DNA of 64,000 bases from Letharia columbiana (GCF_014066305.1 NW_023501064.1:469001-533000), one strand, 5' to 3'; shown: positions 24,571-36,235, numbered from the stretch's first letter. Notes: generated by a model not told the origin, from the letters alone. A program made the numbers and translations.

Positions 24571-25540
24571 ATGGCCACTGAGATACAAACAACTGCTCCG
24601 ACCGGTACCGGCCAGAGCAAGGATGTCGCTGATTACATCCATGATGCTGACTTACCCGACCTGCCGCCGGCGGTACGGACGCTCTTTGAAGAGTACAGCA
24701 AAATCCCAGCTGCCGAAGTGCAGCCCCACGTGCTAGAATTGGTATGCCACATCTCCTTTGACTTCAAGTCTGTCACTTAGTCACCATATATCCATCCACC
24801 CTCCCCGCGCTACATGCCTTCTCCTGGTGGGTATACTGACGGTGGAAATGTATTCATAGCGTGAACGGGCCTGGCAGATCTTTCCATACCCTTGTATTGG
24901 ACGCCTGCGTTTCCTAGACTTTTCGCTCTCTACCATGCCCTCGTACGACAAAATACTTTCCAGCCTTTCCAGCAAAGAAGACCCAAAGACCTTGATGGAT
25001 GTTGGCTGCTGCTTTGGACAGGACCTACGGAAGCTACTCCTTGATGGCGCACCTGGATCTCAACTCGTGGGCGTAGAATTGAAGCCTGAATTCATTGACA
25101 TGGGATACGATCTGTTCATGGATCGCAAGACTTATCAAGGCAAATTCGTCACGGGCGACTTCTTTGAAGAAACAACTGGAAGTGCTATGAAGGCCTTGGA
25201 TGGTACGATTGACATCCTGCACATTGCTTCGTTCCTGCATATTTTCGGGTGGGATGAGCAGGTCAGGGCAGCAATGCGATTGATGGGATTCCTGAAGAAT
25301 AAACCCGGAACCATCATATTAGGCAGACAGCTCGGTTCCTCAAAGCCTGGGGAATACCGCCACCCCGCCGGCGTGGCTGGAGTGACTTACTCGCACGACG
25401 AAGAGTCATTCCAAAAGCTATGGACTGAAATTGAGAAGAAGACCACGACCAAATGGAAGATAGAGGCAAACTTGAAGAAGGTGCCGACGAAGGGTTCTAC
25501 GTTAGAGCTGCTCTACTTCGAGGCTACGAGGACTGAGTAA
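24571..25540 (+). CDS. SAM-dependent methyltransferase of meroterpenoid (AusD-like) type
   Basis: Two exons (24571-24741, 24860-25540) join to 283 residues; the 118-bp intron restores VLEL-RERAWQIFPYPCIGR. After a helical N-terminus comes the family hallmark FPYPCIGRLRFLDF, then the SAM-binding loop LMDVGCCFGQDLRKLLLDGAPG (about 90-112) and post-I GVELKPEFIDMGYDLFMDR, then the acidic motif DILHIASFLHIFGWDEQ. These blocks are characteristic of methyltransferases found in fungal meroterpenoid and polyketide clusters (austinol AusD and relatives), which methylate carboxyl or hydroxyl groups of small molecules. No synthase or cyclase is adjacent; instead a broken oxidoreductase follows. The substrate is unknown. 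Confidence 0.87.
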
Positions 25541-25974
25541 TGGCGACAATCGGGAGAAATTCTTTCTGCAGAGAGGGTCTTTCTTTGAATGTATTGCAGA
25601 TTTCAACCAAGTATCAGCATGCAATGACGGCTGTTCCTATTAGCTCTGCTCATAGTCCAAGTTACTCGCTAGCTGCAATCTCATACACACTATCAAGGTC
25701 GCCAGACTTACCAACATTATCTTCCAAAACATGCACATGCTTTCTTGCAACCTCATAGGCTGGAAGCTACGTCTCGGACGCCTTTGCTATATCCAAGGCG
25801 TGGCTGCAACACACTTAGCTTAACCGACATGACCATTGGCTTCATGAAAACGTCAGTCGCCGGTAAGAGCAGTGTCCCATTGTTCAAATTCCTTACCTCC
25901 GTCCTGTAACAAGCTCCAGTACTCATCCGCTTCGAGTGAATCATGAACGGCCCTCACCACCAAGAATGTCGTAA
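25541..25974. other. Intergenic, probably containing the eroded 5' end of the next pseudogene
   Basis: No open gene. A dinucleotide-binding GxGxxG start for the following dehydrogenase is not found in any frame, so its 5' part is either lost or eroded here. Confidence 0.4.
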
Positions 25975-26541
25975 GGGATGTCGTCACAAACGCCAACATC
26001 ATTTGGTCGTATTCCCAGGACCAGGAGGCCGTTGAGCAGACATTCGCCGAGATGCTATCATCGACGCAGCCTAACCTACTCGGCAAACCTTTCATCGAAA
26101 GCTCCACCGTCCCTCCTGATGTTACGAAGCACATCCTCGGGGCAGGCTGCGAGTTTTGTCGGTAGGCCAGGTATGAGAACCTATCATTCAACCGTAAAGG
26201 CTCGTTTGCATTTAGGAAGCCGAAAAGAGCGCTGCATGGGTAGTATCTGGCGATCCAAGCCTTGCCGTCGCCGGAAACTTGTCTGCATTCCCGCCGGCCC
26301 TGCGCTCTCCGTCTCACACGCTCTGACCCATCTCACCGGCGTGATCGCGCAGGGGGTCATCGATCTCAGCGACGAAAAGCACGGCCAGGCATCGCTACTC
26401 AAGATGATCGGCAACAACATGATCATGTCCACGATGGAAACGGCAGCGGAAGTAAATGTGTTTACCAAGAAAGTTGGACTGGGGCCTGCAAATGCGCAGA
26501 ACATGGTCGAAGCCTTTCCGAAAGCCGCGCCGGCGCTGTAA
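25975..26541 (+). pseudogene. Broken 3-hydroxyisobutyrate/6-phosphogluconate dehydrogenase-like gene
   Basis: Pieces of an NAD(P)-dependent beta-hydroxyacid dehydrogenase appear in order but in alternating frames. First comes NVVRDVVTNANIIW plus QDQEAVEQTFAEML and KPFIESSTVPPDVTKHI, ending GAGCEF. Then, in a second frame, FVGRP; back in the first, EKSAAWVVSGDPSLAVAGNL; and finally, in the second again, VCIPAGPAL..VIDLSDEKHGQASLLKMIGNNMIM to the stop at 26541. At least two or three one-base indels are needed. The N-terminal Rossmann GxGxxG is missing. The SSTV-like and GKASLLK-like (here GQASLLKMIGNN) signatures identify the family. The long open frame from 25978 is a coincidental merge of wrong and right frames. 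It follows the methyltransferase in the same direction. Confidence 0.75.
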
Positions 26542-27784
26542 CCGAAGGAATACTAACGAAATGGAAGATTTCCGTAATTCTAACGGAGAGGACGTCGGAT
26601 AAAGAGTCATATGCTGGTAGAGGACGAGTGGATATAGTGCTCACTGCTGATGAATGTCTTCATTCACGGTCTTTCATGGTCTTCTTTGCCACCGTGGGGC
26701 CCACTATTGAACCCACCAACTCACAGTCCCCCAGTGGCGATTGAAGAATATCTACCTTCTGAAACCGTATCACTTGTCAAACAATAAAATCAATGAGTGG
26801 AGGAGCAATATCTGTTTCTTCGAAACGGGCGTAACATCCATCGCCCTTGCAAAGGGGGGACCCGAGCCACCGAAAAAGCGGACTCGACCCGACCGCCCAA
26901 ACCCCCATCAGCGCAACGATGATACATCCAACCGCCCGATCTCTAGCCGCAGCACTCGACATCACCCTCCCCCCCCCCGCGTCGCCGAAGCCGTAGACAC
27001 CGTCCCAACGACGTCAACCCCACCGGTCCCTCACGCCCCAGCAGGCCACCGCCTTTGGAACACACCGCCAACCGCCGGTGCGCGAAGGCACCCGGCGCCG
27101 GAGTGCGTTTCCTCGCCTCTTCCGACCCGAGCCCGCAGGCGGAAACCTCGATCGGACCGAACGCCTGCCGAATGTCGCACACTTCCTCGACGGGCACGGG
27201 CACGGGGGGGGGGCTCCCCCACCCCTCTCGCTCGACGTCGATCGATCGCGGGCGGCGGGACCAACGTCGCCGCGCCTACGAACCGGGGGGTTACGGTCCG
27301 AAGCGATGGATGCCCTTTCTCCCTGCGTGCCGCTGGCGGCGGTTGGCTCGTCTAGCTCAGGGAGGAGTGGCTGGAGGAGCGAGCGAGTGGGACGGAGGTG
27401 AGGTTTCGTGGGGTGCGTTGGACGATGGTTGGGGCGGGGCATGTGGTGTGGTGTGGGTGGGGTTTCGGAAGGAGCTGAGGTTGGTGCTCGGGCAAGGCTG
27501 AAGGCGGGTGATGATGCCGGGGACGCGGCTTGCTTGCTTTTTCGGGTTGCGGGGACGGTGAGGTGGGAGGGGTGGGGAGTGGAGTGGAGTGGAGCGTGCA
27601 AAATGTTTTGGGAGAGGGGTTATGCTTTGTTTGAGGGAGGGGAAGAAGGGCATTTGTCATGGTTCCATTGGTAGTGAGTGGTAGGATACGCCTTTTCTTT
27701 AGAGCTTAAATGATCTAATTGCGGACCGATAGTTTCTCACCTTCAACGCCTACCCCTTTTCATCTACAGGGAGTATCTTAAATC
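26542..27784. other. GC-rich island with C-to-G strand switch, no supported gene
   Basis: From about 26860 the plus strand is C-rich (runs of up to 9 C) and around 27200-27290 it switches to G-rich until about 27650. The switch region holds cggggggggggctcccccac-like symmetric sequence. Long open frames on both strands (for example 26741-27355 and 27014-27601) result from the composition and encode Pro/Arg/His or Gly/Arg-rich strings without domains. Confidence 0.6.
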
Positions 27785-29746
27785 TTAAGACCTAGTTCCC
27801 TTCCCAAACAAGTCTTTCTCAACCAAATTTTTGCAGATGGGATGGTAGAAGTCCTTGTTCTTCTCAAAAGTCTCCACTGCTAGAGCACGGTCAGCCTCGT
27901 CGAGTAGCCTGTACCTGTGCATCGTCGGGCGTTAGCTTCCTTCTGCACAAGAGCGTGCGTGGTCACTCACAATGGCCGCACAAATTTCATCCTGCCAACC
28001 TTGCCCAATAGTTCCGCCGTTGGTTTGAACACCGTCTCGTCCCTTGCTTTCAGTGCCGCTTGATAATACCGAGAGACAACCTCGACGTTCTGGCTTTTGG
28101 CAAAGCCATAAGTTGACCCCATCGTTTGCGAAGCTCGCTCGTCCAGAGGTTTTGCAAATGCTTGCACGGTGTCCAGGAAGACCACCACTTGATTCGCCGA
28201 CCAGCCTTTGATGTCTTCCTGTCTGGGCTCAAATCTACCGGTCTCCCACTTTGAGGCGAGATCGTAGCAAACATCAACGAGCGAGGTGTCGAAGGTGGGT
28301 TTTGGAGGTAGTCCTGGAGTGTATAACCACGAGTCCCAGTCTACATCGTTGAGCGCCTTGAATGCGATGGTGTCGGAGGCGAAGAAAGACAGCAGATTTG
28401 CTTTGAAGTCGTAGGAATCGAGAGACCTGCGAGCAAAGGTGGTGAAGTAATGGGGGATATATGTGTTCCATTTGTTCTTAGTCACCTGGTTCTCGAGGTA
28501 AGAGAGAAACGTGTAGCCTTTCTCGTAAGGTATACTCGAGAAAGCGTCATCAGGGTCCTTGCCCTTAAGGTCGACGACCATTTTGGTGAATTCGTGCGAA
28601 TCTCCGAACTGCTTCACCGAGTCTTGAAGAGACTTCCATCCAATGATCGAGGAAAAATCTCTGTGGGGTTCGCCATGTACCGCGGCTTGTAACCTGCGCT
28701 CAAGGTATGTTGTCCAGCCCTCATTGAGCCAAAAGTGTTCCCAGCTGGCGTTGGAAACCAAATTGCCGCTATATGAATGTGAGAGTTCGTGGGCAATCAC
28801 GTCAACATTCTCTCGATCGCCCGATATCATTGTTGGGGTGGCATATGTGTAAACAGGATTCTCCATTCCTCCGTAAGGGAAGCTTGGCGGCAGGACAAGC
28901 ACGTTATACTCCGTCCACTGATACGGAAAGACAATTTTCTGGACTCTACATCAGCACAACCCTGACGATGCGGACCGCAATACAGACTTCGACCGTCTCA
29001 ATGTATCGTTCTGTAGATTCCTCAAGCTCCCATTGTGCTGCCTTCAATTCTTTCGGCCCGGTTGCAACTACGCTTCGAGGCCCGATGGGCGCTTTGGCAA
29101 TATCGCCACTGGCTAAGGCGAACAAATAGCTCGGTATGGGAATACTCTGCTCAAATGTGTAGAGCTTGGTCCCAATCGCGCTGTTGGCGCCCTTCTCAAG
29201 GTCTTTGACGCCAATAGAAAGTCCACTAGCGATGACAGGCAAAGGAGACTCGATGTTGAATTGAACAGTCCCCTTGACATCAGGCGTGTCTTGACAAGGG
29301 AATACAGACCTTGTATGAATGGCCTGACATTGAGTGAACATATAAGGGTGTTCACTTCTTGTCTGAGCCGGCGTGAGCCACTGGATCGCCGTGCACTCCT
29401 TGGTCGTCTCCGTTGACATCTCAAGTTGCACACTCTTTCCATTTTGGACGCCGTCTTCCAGGCTAATCTTCAGAGCCGATCCATATGGCTCAAACCTAGG
29501 TAGTAAGTCCCACTTAGGAGTCTTTCCATTTAAGACCACATCCTTTACGTTCAGGAAGCTAGTATCGAGCAAAATCTCCTTCGCTGCCGCATCAGTGATC
29601 GACTTGAGGGTTAGCGCAACGTTTCCACTGATGTTTCTCTTCTCAAAGTCAATACTGAAGTTGACCTCAGTATGAGTCGTGAGAAAGTTATTGTAATTTG
29701 ATAGTGTATTGGGATCACGCGGTGGATTGACAATGGAAGTATTCAT
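27785..29746 (-). CDS. Leukotriene A4 hydrolase / aminopeptidase (M1 family)
   Basis: Bifunctional zinc aminopeptidase and epoxide hydrolase of peptidase family M1 (yeast Lap2/YNL045w type). Three exons (28988-29746, 27971-28938, 27785-27914) give 618 residues, close to the human enzyme's 611. Intron 1 (49 bp) starts GTCTGT, a weaker donor; intron 2 is 56 bp. The family motif [12 protein letters not shown] precedes the zinc site [10 protein letters not shown] (His303, Glu304, His307) with the third ligand in [11 protein letters not shown] (Glu326). The N-terminal beta domain starts [15 protein letters not shown]. The C-terminal helical domain ends [12 protein letters not shown]. An in-frame ATG at 29848 would add 34 residues, but the chosen start fits family N-termini. 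Divergent from the beta-glucosidase gene. Confidence 0.95.
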
Positions 29747-30441
29747 TTTCCCATAGATTCCAAATTGGAACAAGTTATATTCTTCGCAAAGTGTGAAGAT
29801 GTATCTCGGCGAAGAGTTGTGCCCTGGATGGGAGCCTGGACACGGCAAGCACCATATACCAGGAGCTATGTCACAAGACGGAGTCTCCTATTGCGGGATG
29901 ACGAGATGGTACAGTATCCATGCCATTGACTGAGAAAGTGGCCTTTGTGTGAGGTTGTGACATAATGTGCATCTCGAGATGCTTCTGTCCTAGTTTTACC
30001 CCATCCAAGGAATTGCTGTGGGAAGAGAAGCGGGTGAAAAAAATAGCTACCTAATGCTAATAACGTAGAATGGAAATTTTGAAGCATCCGACCTCTTTAA
30101 AGTTGATGACTTGATATTTGATCAAGGAATATAGCTCAGACGCTTCCCAGCCCGAGCGCGGACTTGTCTCCGCCCCTAGCCCGATATGGTAGGTCGAGCG
30201 TAGGAATAGCGTCTGAGGACTGAGGCAAAGGGGGAGGGGCATCATATCGACTTCATGGTACCAGGCTGCTTTCATCCTCGCCGTTATAACGCTACGATTC
30301 TTGCTAGTGTGGTGGAACAATTCTCAGCAATGAGTAGTCGCCCCAAGCAAAAAGACAAAATGATGCCATCAATCTAGAGATCTATCGTTCATTATTGTTA
30401 CTCCCTCGTTGCTTTCTCTATTTAGCTTTCAATTATCAGCA
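29747..30441. promoter_or_regulatory. Divergent intergenic region, LTA4 hydrolase / beta-glucosidase
   Basis: 695 bp between two divergent starts, so both promoters must lie here. No specific binding site is claimed. Confidence 0.5.
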
Positions 30442-33346
30442 ATGGCAGATATAGATGTGGAAAAGGTACTCTCGGAGTTGACACTAGAGGAAAAGGTCTC
30501 TCTTACCGCTGGTTAGTTCCCTAAATCCTGGCACTTTTGGGGAGCACGAGGATCGAGCGCGGCCCAATATCCGCCTTTTGTGCCTACGTCTGTACATCAA
30601 CTTGGCATTTTCCATCAGCTGTGAAGGTGTTGCGGCTTTGCATTGGGATCTTTTTACGTTCAAAGAGATGCATACTGCCCAACGTCTTGGTCAGCATAAG
30701 AGCTCGTTTTCGAAGCCGTCACCCCAGAATCAGATGAAAACACACAATATTGAGTTATAATTTTGCATTTCGGGACTGTGGACTCAAAGGTCGCCTGACA
30801 AGGTTCTGACTATAAGCCAGGCAGAGACTTCTGGCATACAGTTCCTATCCCTCGACTTGGCGTTCCAGCTATACGTACATCCGACGGACCCAACGGTGTC
30901 CGGGGTACTCGTTTCTTCAATGGCACACCAGCAGGATGTCTTCCATGTGCGACGGCGCTTGGAGCAACCTTTGACGTTGATTTGCTCCGCTCAATTGGCA
31001 GATTCTTGGGGCAAGAGGCCAAGGCCAAGGGTGCACATGTTCTATTGGGACCCACAGTTAACATTCAACGTTCCCCACTCGGAGGTCGTGGCTACGAATC
31101 ATTTTCCGAGGATCCTTTTTTATCGGGAACACTGGCCGGCGAGTACTGTAAGGGAGTACACGAAGAGGAGATCATTACGACGCCGAAACACTTTGTTTGC
31201 AATGATCAAGAGCATGAACGGTTGGCAGTAGATAGTATCGTTACCGATAGGGCACTGCGGGAAATTTACCTTATGCCTTTCATGCTGGCTATCAAAAATG
31301 CCAGACCTAAGGCTGTCATGACTGCTTATAACAAAGTCAATGGGACACATGCTGCTGAAAATCCCAAGGTTCTTGACATACTACGGAAAGACTGGGGCTG
31401 GGAAGGGCTGCTGATGAGTGACTGGTGAATGTTCCTAGCGAAACGAGAGATCAATAGCTAAGTTTTAAAGGTATGGCACCTATAGCACCTCGGAAGGCAT
31501 CAACGCTGGCTTGGATCTCGAAATGCCGGGACCTACGCAATGGCGTGGTGCCGCGCTCAGCCACGCCGTGACCTCCAACAAAGTGCGGCAACATGTGCTG
31601 GATGAAAGGGTGCGCGCAGTGCTGAAGACAATCAAAGAAGCTGCCAAGTCTGGCGTCGTCGAGGATGCGAAAGAGGGCGGGCTGAACAGACCTGAGGACC
31701 AGAGATTCCTACGGCGTGTCGCCGCTGAGTCTATTGTGCTGCTCAAGAACGAAACTTCAATTCTTCCGTTTGACAAGAGCAAGACTGTAGCTGTCATCGG
31801 TCCGAACGCCAAAGTCGCCACCTATTCTGGAGGCGGCAGTGCGTCCCTGCTGCCATACTATACAGTGACCCCCTTTGACGGAGTCTCGAGTCAATGCGGG
31901 TCCGTACGCTTTTCACAGGGTGCCTACAGCCACAAAGAGCTTCCCTTGCTTGGAAAGTCGCTGCGGACCTCAGATGGCAGACCCGGCTTTGACTTCCGAG
32001 CGTACGACAAACCAGTCAATGCTGCGGATCGAAAGCTGCTCGATACGTTGCACCTCACTGATTCATACATGTTCGTGATGGACTACAAGGTCCCGAATTA
32101 CACCAGCTCGACCTATTATGTCGATGTCGAGGGTGTTTTTACACCCGAAGAAGAAGGTACACATGAGTTTGGCTTGACCGTGCAAGGCACCGGCCAGCTT
32201 TTCATTGATGGAAAATTGATCGTAGACAATGTACACGATCAGCGCCCTGGCACCGCTTTCTTCGGTTCCGGCACCGTTGAAGAAATCGGATCGATGGCCC
32301 TCGAGGCTGGGAAATCGTACAAGGTCCGCGTCGAATTTGGTACCGCTCCCACGGCAAAGTCTTCGAGTCGAGCAACAGTCTCCTTCGGAGCCGGCGGCCT
32401 CCGCGTGGGCGGATGCAAGCGCATAGATCCGGAAAAAGCAATCGTCGACGCTGTCAAGCTGGCCTCTGAGGTTGAACAAGTGGTCGTCTTTGCTGGTCTG
32501 AATAGTGATTGGGAGGGCGAAGGTTCTGATAGACCTGATATGAACTTACCGCCTTACAGTGACGAACTCATCACCAAAGTCCTCGACGCAAACCCAAAGG
32601 CTGCGATCGTTCTCCAAAGCGGCACGCCGGTGACCATGCCTTGGGTTGACAAAGCCTGCGCTCTGGTGCAGGCTTGGTATGGCGGCAACGAGACCGGTAA
32701 CGCCATTGCTGATGTCTTGTTCGGGGATGTCAATCCTGTAATCATCCGCCTCCGCATTCTTTAATTAGCATGGTTTTCTAAGCTGATACCTTCCCAGTCC
32801 GGCAAGCTATCCCTATCTTTTCCCCACCGCCTCGAAGACAACCCCGCCTTCCTCAACTACCGCTCCGAACGCGGCCGTGTCCTATATGGCGAAGACATCT
32901 ACGTCGGCTACCGCTTCTATGACAAAGTCAAACGTCCGGCACTCTTTCCCTTCGGCCATGGCCTCTCGTATACCACTTTCGACCTCTCAGATCTGAATGT
33001 CTCCGCGACCACCTCGACCATCATTGTCACAGTAAATGTCTCAAATTCCGGCTCTCGAGCCGGGGCGGAGGTGGTGCAAGTGTATGTACGGGCTCAGGCA
33101 CCTAGTATCAACCGGCCGCCCAAGGAGCTGAAGGGTTTCAAGAAGGTGTTCTTGGAGGCGGGGGAAACGAGGGAGGTGCAGGTGGAAATGGAGAAGAAAT
33201 ATGCGATCAGCTTCTGGGACGAGGGGAGGGATGCGTGGATCGTGGAGGAGGGAGAGTATGGGGTTTTGGTTGGGACTAGCAGCCAAGGCCGATTCTTAGA
33301 GGGAAGATTTGAGGAGGGCCAAACATGGTGGTGGACTGGGCTCTGA
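30442..33346 (+). CDS. Intracellular GH3 beta-glucosidase with PA14 insert
   Basis: Glycoside hydrolase family 3 enzyme releasing glucose from beta-glucosides. Four exons (30442-30511, 30821-31424, 31471-32737, 32798-33346) join to 829 residues; introns are 309, 46 and 60 bp. The (alpha/beta)8 domain holds [38 protein letters not shown] and the nucleophile in LLMSDWYGTYS (Asp224), reconstructed across intron 2. The second domain contains a PA14 insert (about 385-550: [33 protein letters not shown]) and [13 protein letters not shown]. The fibronectin-III-like C-terminal domain shows [11 protein letters not shown] and VVQVYV. No signal peptide ([15 protein letters not shown]), so it is likely cytosolic. 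The 309-bp first intron is unusually long here; the joined LTAGRDFWHT matches the family without missing residues. Confidence 0.95.
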
Positions 33347-33396
33347 GACAGGGGACTCTTGTATTGGCGAAAGGATCATTTCATTCCTGTACGGCG

Positions 33397-34029
33397 TTAA
33401 CGTATCGAAAGAAGGGAGCTCTTCCAGCCTTCCCTAGCCTCTAAGATCGCGTCATGTCCCCACAATAATATACGGAAGACCGGATCATCCAGAGCGAACG
33501 GCGACCCTTCGTGCTTACCCAGCGAAAGTCTGCGATCTCGTTCGTGCTGTGCCGGCCCGTCGGCCATCCCAAACATGTATTTGACTGTCATGCTGCGCTC
33601 CGGGCGAAGCCGTCGATAGATGCCAAGAAACTTGTACGAGAAGGTATGGTACCCGGTAGGCGTCTTTGATGAGCGAGCCGATTCGTTGCGTCAGCCCTAT
33701 GGCGCCATGATACGATCGCATGATCCGCTCTTGAGGTTCGACGGCGTGTTCTCGAATCTCTTCCAGGATGCCCTCTTGTTTGAAGACAATCGTAGCGTTT
33801 GGCGGACACTGGATGCCTACGCCGATCTTATTCCCGCAACGCATCAGCTGGTACCGTCATAGTTGGTATAGTGCCTACGCGCCTCCTTTCATTCGGGCAT
33901 TCGCTCGAAAATGATTGCTTCATGACCCGCCAGCGTGACAGCTATTGCGGTTGCCAATCCAGCTAGACCACCAGCGATGATCAAAATTCGAGATTGAGGT
34001 TTCGTATGGTTGCCATTCTGTTGTTGCAT
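33397..34029 (-). pseudogene. Decayed FAD-dependent monooxygenase (salicylate hydroxylase-like)
   Basis: The start MQQQNGNHTKPQSRILII at 34029 leads into AGGLAGLATAIAVTLAGHEA, an FAD-binding fold in which the first Gly of GxGxxG is Ala, and stops after FERMPE. In other frames follow IGVGIQCPPNATIVFKQEGI (the family's IGAGIQIPPNA block) and, after a gap, ALDDPVFRILLWGHDAI with the C-terminal WKSSLLSIR and a stop at 33397. The whole middle, including the GADG motif and the second FAD motif, is deleted. Stops, frame changes and the deletion make it a pseudogene. It is tail to tail with the beta-glucosidase, only 50 bp away. Confidence 0.85.
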
Positions 34030-34222
34030 GATGAATCTCGGAGCAGGCCTATTGGGACCTCATGTTTATACGGATGTTCTCAACGATGATAAGTAGAGGA
34101 AAGGATGTAGCCCCAACCTGATTTAGCATATTCAAATAAAAATCATTTTTTTGGAACCCACACAAGGTCGCGCCCCCATCTGATAGAGTACTAGATATTA
34201 TAGATATAGAAAAATTACAGAT

Positions 34223-35170
34223 ATGAAAGTTAGCCATCTCATTATAAAGATTCTAGAACTGCAAGAAGAAATCATGAGGCAGTACATAGAGCAGCATGTC
34301 ATGAAAGACTCCAAATTTCATGAGAAGCAAAGATCGCCAGAAGAAGCATCGACAAAGGAGAAATACGTTTTGCTTCACGAACTTAGCAAGGTGATCAGTG
34401 ATCAAGATCGTCTCCACGACGAAGTCCTGACTATCCTATTAGCCGGACGAGACACCACTGGGAGTCTACTTTGTATTTTGTTCTTCACGCTTACTAGGTG
34501 AAGTCATATCTGGCTACAATTCCGATCTGAGGTAGCCTACCTGAAAGGCGAACAGCCTACAGTCGGGAATCTGCAGCAGACGCAATACATCAAGTATGTC
34601 CTGAACGAAATTAAGCGACCAGCCACTATCTGCGCAGATCCATCTCACTTGATCACTTAACACACTTGCTGGATGATTAGACCGACTTGACCGACAGAAC
34701 CTCACAGCGCTCCGCTTTTACCCACTTAAAACACACGCCCGCGTAGCCCTCAAAGACACTACTCTCCCTCTTGGAGGCGGGCCCGAAGGTCGAGACCCTG
34801 TCTTCGTCCCGGAAGGTACTAAAGTAGAATTCCATGCTTCTAAACTCCACCGCCGTCAAGACCTTTGGGGCAGAGATGCAGATGAATTCCGTCCAGAGCG
34901 ATGGGAGAGCGACGCAAGTGTTTGGGTACGGCAGGATAATAACTCGCTCAACGCAGTTCAACTGCTGACTGGATGAACGCAGAGACTCCTGGCCTTCAGT
35001 GGCGGACCGAGGCAGTACATTGGTCGTACGTCTCAGCCCTACTCAAAGGAAACATCGTGGAGAGCTGACGTTGATATATTTGACAGAGCAATTCGGCTTC
35101 ATCGTAGCGCTGTGCACCACAGTACGCATTGTGCAGGCGTTTGAAACATTGCAGAGTAGGGAGTCTGAGC
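34223..35170 (+). pseudogene. Decayed CYP52-like cytochrome P450
   Basis: Fragments of a fungal alkane/fatty-acid-hydroxylase-type P450 in order. The I helix is in EVLTILLAGRDTTGSLL (34223-34501 frame, then a stop). Then come FRSEVAYLKGEQPT, QYIKYVLNE, a K-helix-to-PERF stretch with LRFYPLKTHARVALKDTTLP, PVFVPEGTKVEF, DLWGRDADEFRPERW, and the heme loop AFSGGPRQYIG at 34988-35024. The heme-ligand cysteine is a tyrosine (codon TAC at 35016). The last piece is FGFIVALCTTVRIVQAFE. About 250 N-terminal residues are absent and several stops interrupt the rest, so no active enzyme can be made. It lies beside the monooxygenase relic. Confidence 0.87.
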
Positions 35171-36235
35171 CTTAGACCGAGAACCTTGGTGTCGTGTGCT
35201 TCCCTGCGAACGTTGTCAAGGTCTCGATGAAGTCAGACCGTCAAATTGGGGTGAGGTAAAAGGCACGTATATCTGAACGAATTCCTTCTGTGCTTTACAC
35301 TACAATGTGCGACTTTCAACATGAAGAAGACCTTGTTGTACCTGCTTGACGCAGCTTGGTGCGAAATATACATCATCTTTCCCGAAAGACATTTGGAGTG
35401 TCTCCTTTTTGCACCAAACATCAACGCCTTTTTCGTTTTTCGGAGTCACGGGCTTTGGAGATCTCCTGAAGTATGAAAGTTCTCGGCCTTAAGATGCCAG
35501 CATTCTAATAGTCCTTCACTCTAGATGAGAATTGAGTCACTTGTGCTAAGCGAAAGTTGAGAAACGCGTCTCTTTTTTGGTGAATACAACAGGCGATATG
35601 AAACCGAAGGACAATTCCTAACGCTATGAGTCTTCTTCAGGACTTTGGATTGATCTGGTATTCCCAACGTTTCTAGAGAGCGCTCTGATTCTAAAAAGCA
35701 ATCGTCTTGTGCTATGATATCAGAGTATCGATAATGGATTATGACATCGTCATTGAGTCGAGGACGACCACGCAGGAAGACTTTGTTGGTAGTATCTGAA
35801 GGTGTGTTAGCAACGATGTAAGATACAATAGAGCTCGAATTATCTGGGGCGAAAAGTTTCCTGCACTAAGCGCAATGCGGCTAAGTGGCCAAGTGTCAGA
35901 AACCCGTCAGCCCTAACCCTACTTTCGGAAGGCGACCCTTTAGCTCTTACCTGGAAGCGCATAAATTGAATTTTAGGGACTTCTATTGGGCCTGATTGGG
36001 GCATTGAGCCCCAAATGAGGCTCACGTCAGACTTAATTCCGAAGCAGATCTAAGCGCGCTGTAACCCTTCGGACGGGGCGTTATCCGAGATCTTGGCGCA
36101 GAAGCCTTGGCATCCAGGACTTTTCTGTCAGCTTGTCACGCCAAGGTAACTTCATCAGCTCCATGGACACCCCAATTCCGCCCTGCGGTCCGTGATACAC
36201 TGACGCCTCGTCAGCTTTTCATTTATTTTGTCAAG
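35171..36235. other. Intergenic, upstream region of mcd4
   Basis: About 1.1 kb without a supported gene. The last few hundred bases must contain the mcd4 promoter. Confidence 0.5.

Noticed and set aside
25853..26317. 154-codon minus-strand ORF
   Set aside because: Antisense to the broken dehydrogenase, whose similarity is on the plus strand.
26741..27601. Long ORFs on both strands in the GC-rich island (204 and 195 codons)
   Set aside because: Openness follows from extreme GC content; products are Pro/Arg/His-rich strings with no domain and they overlap in antisense.
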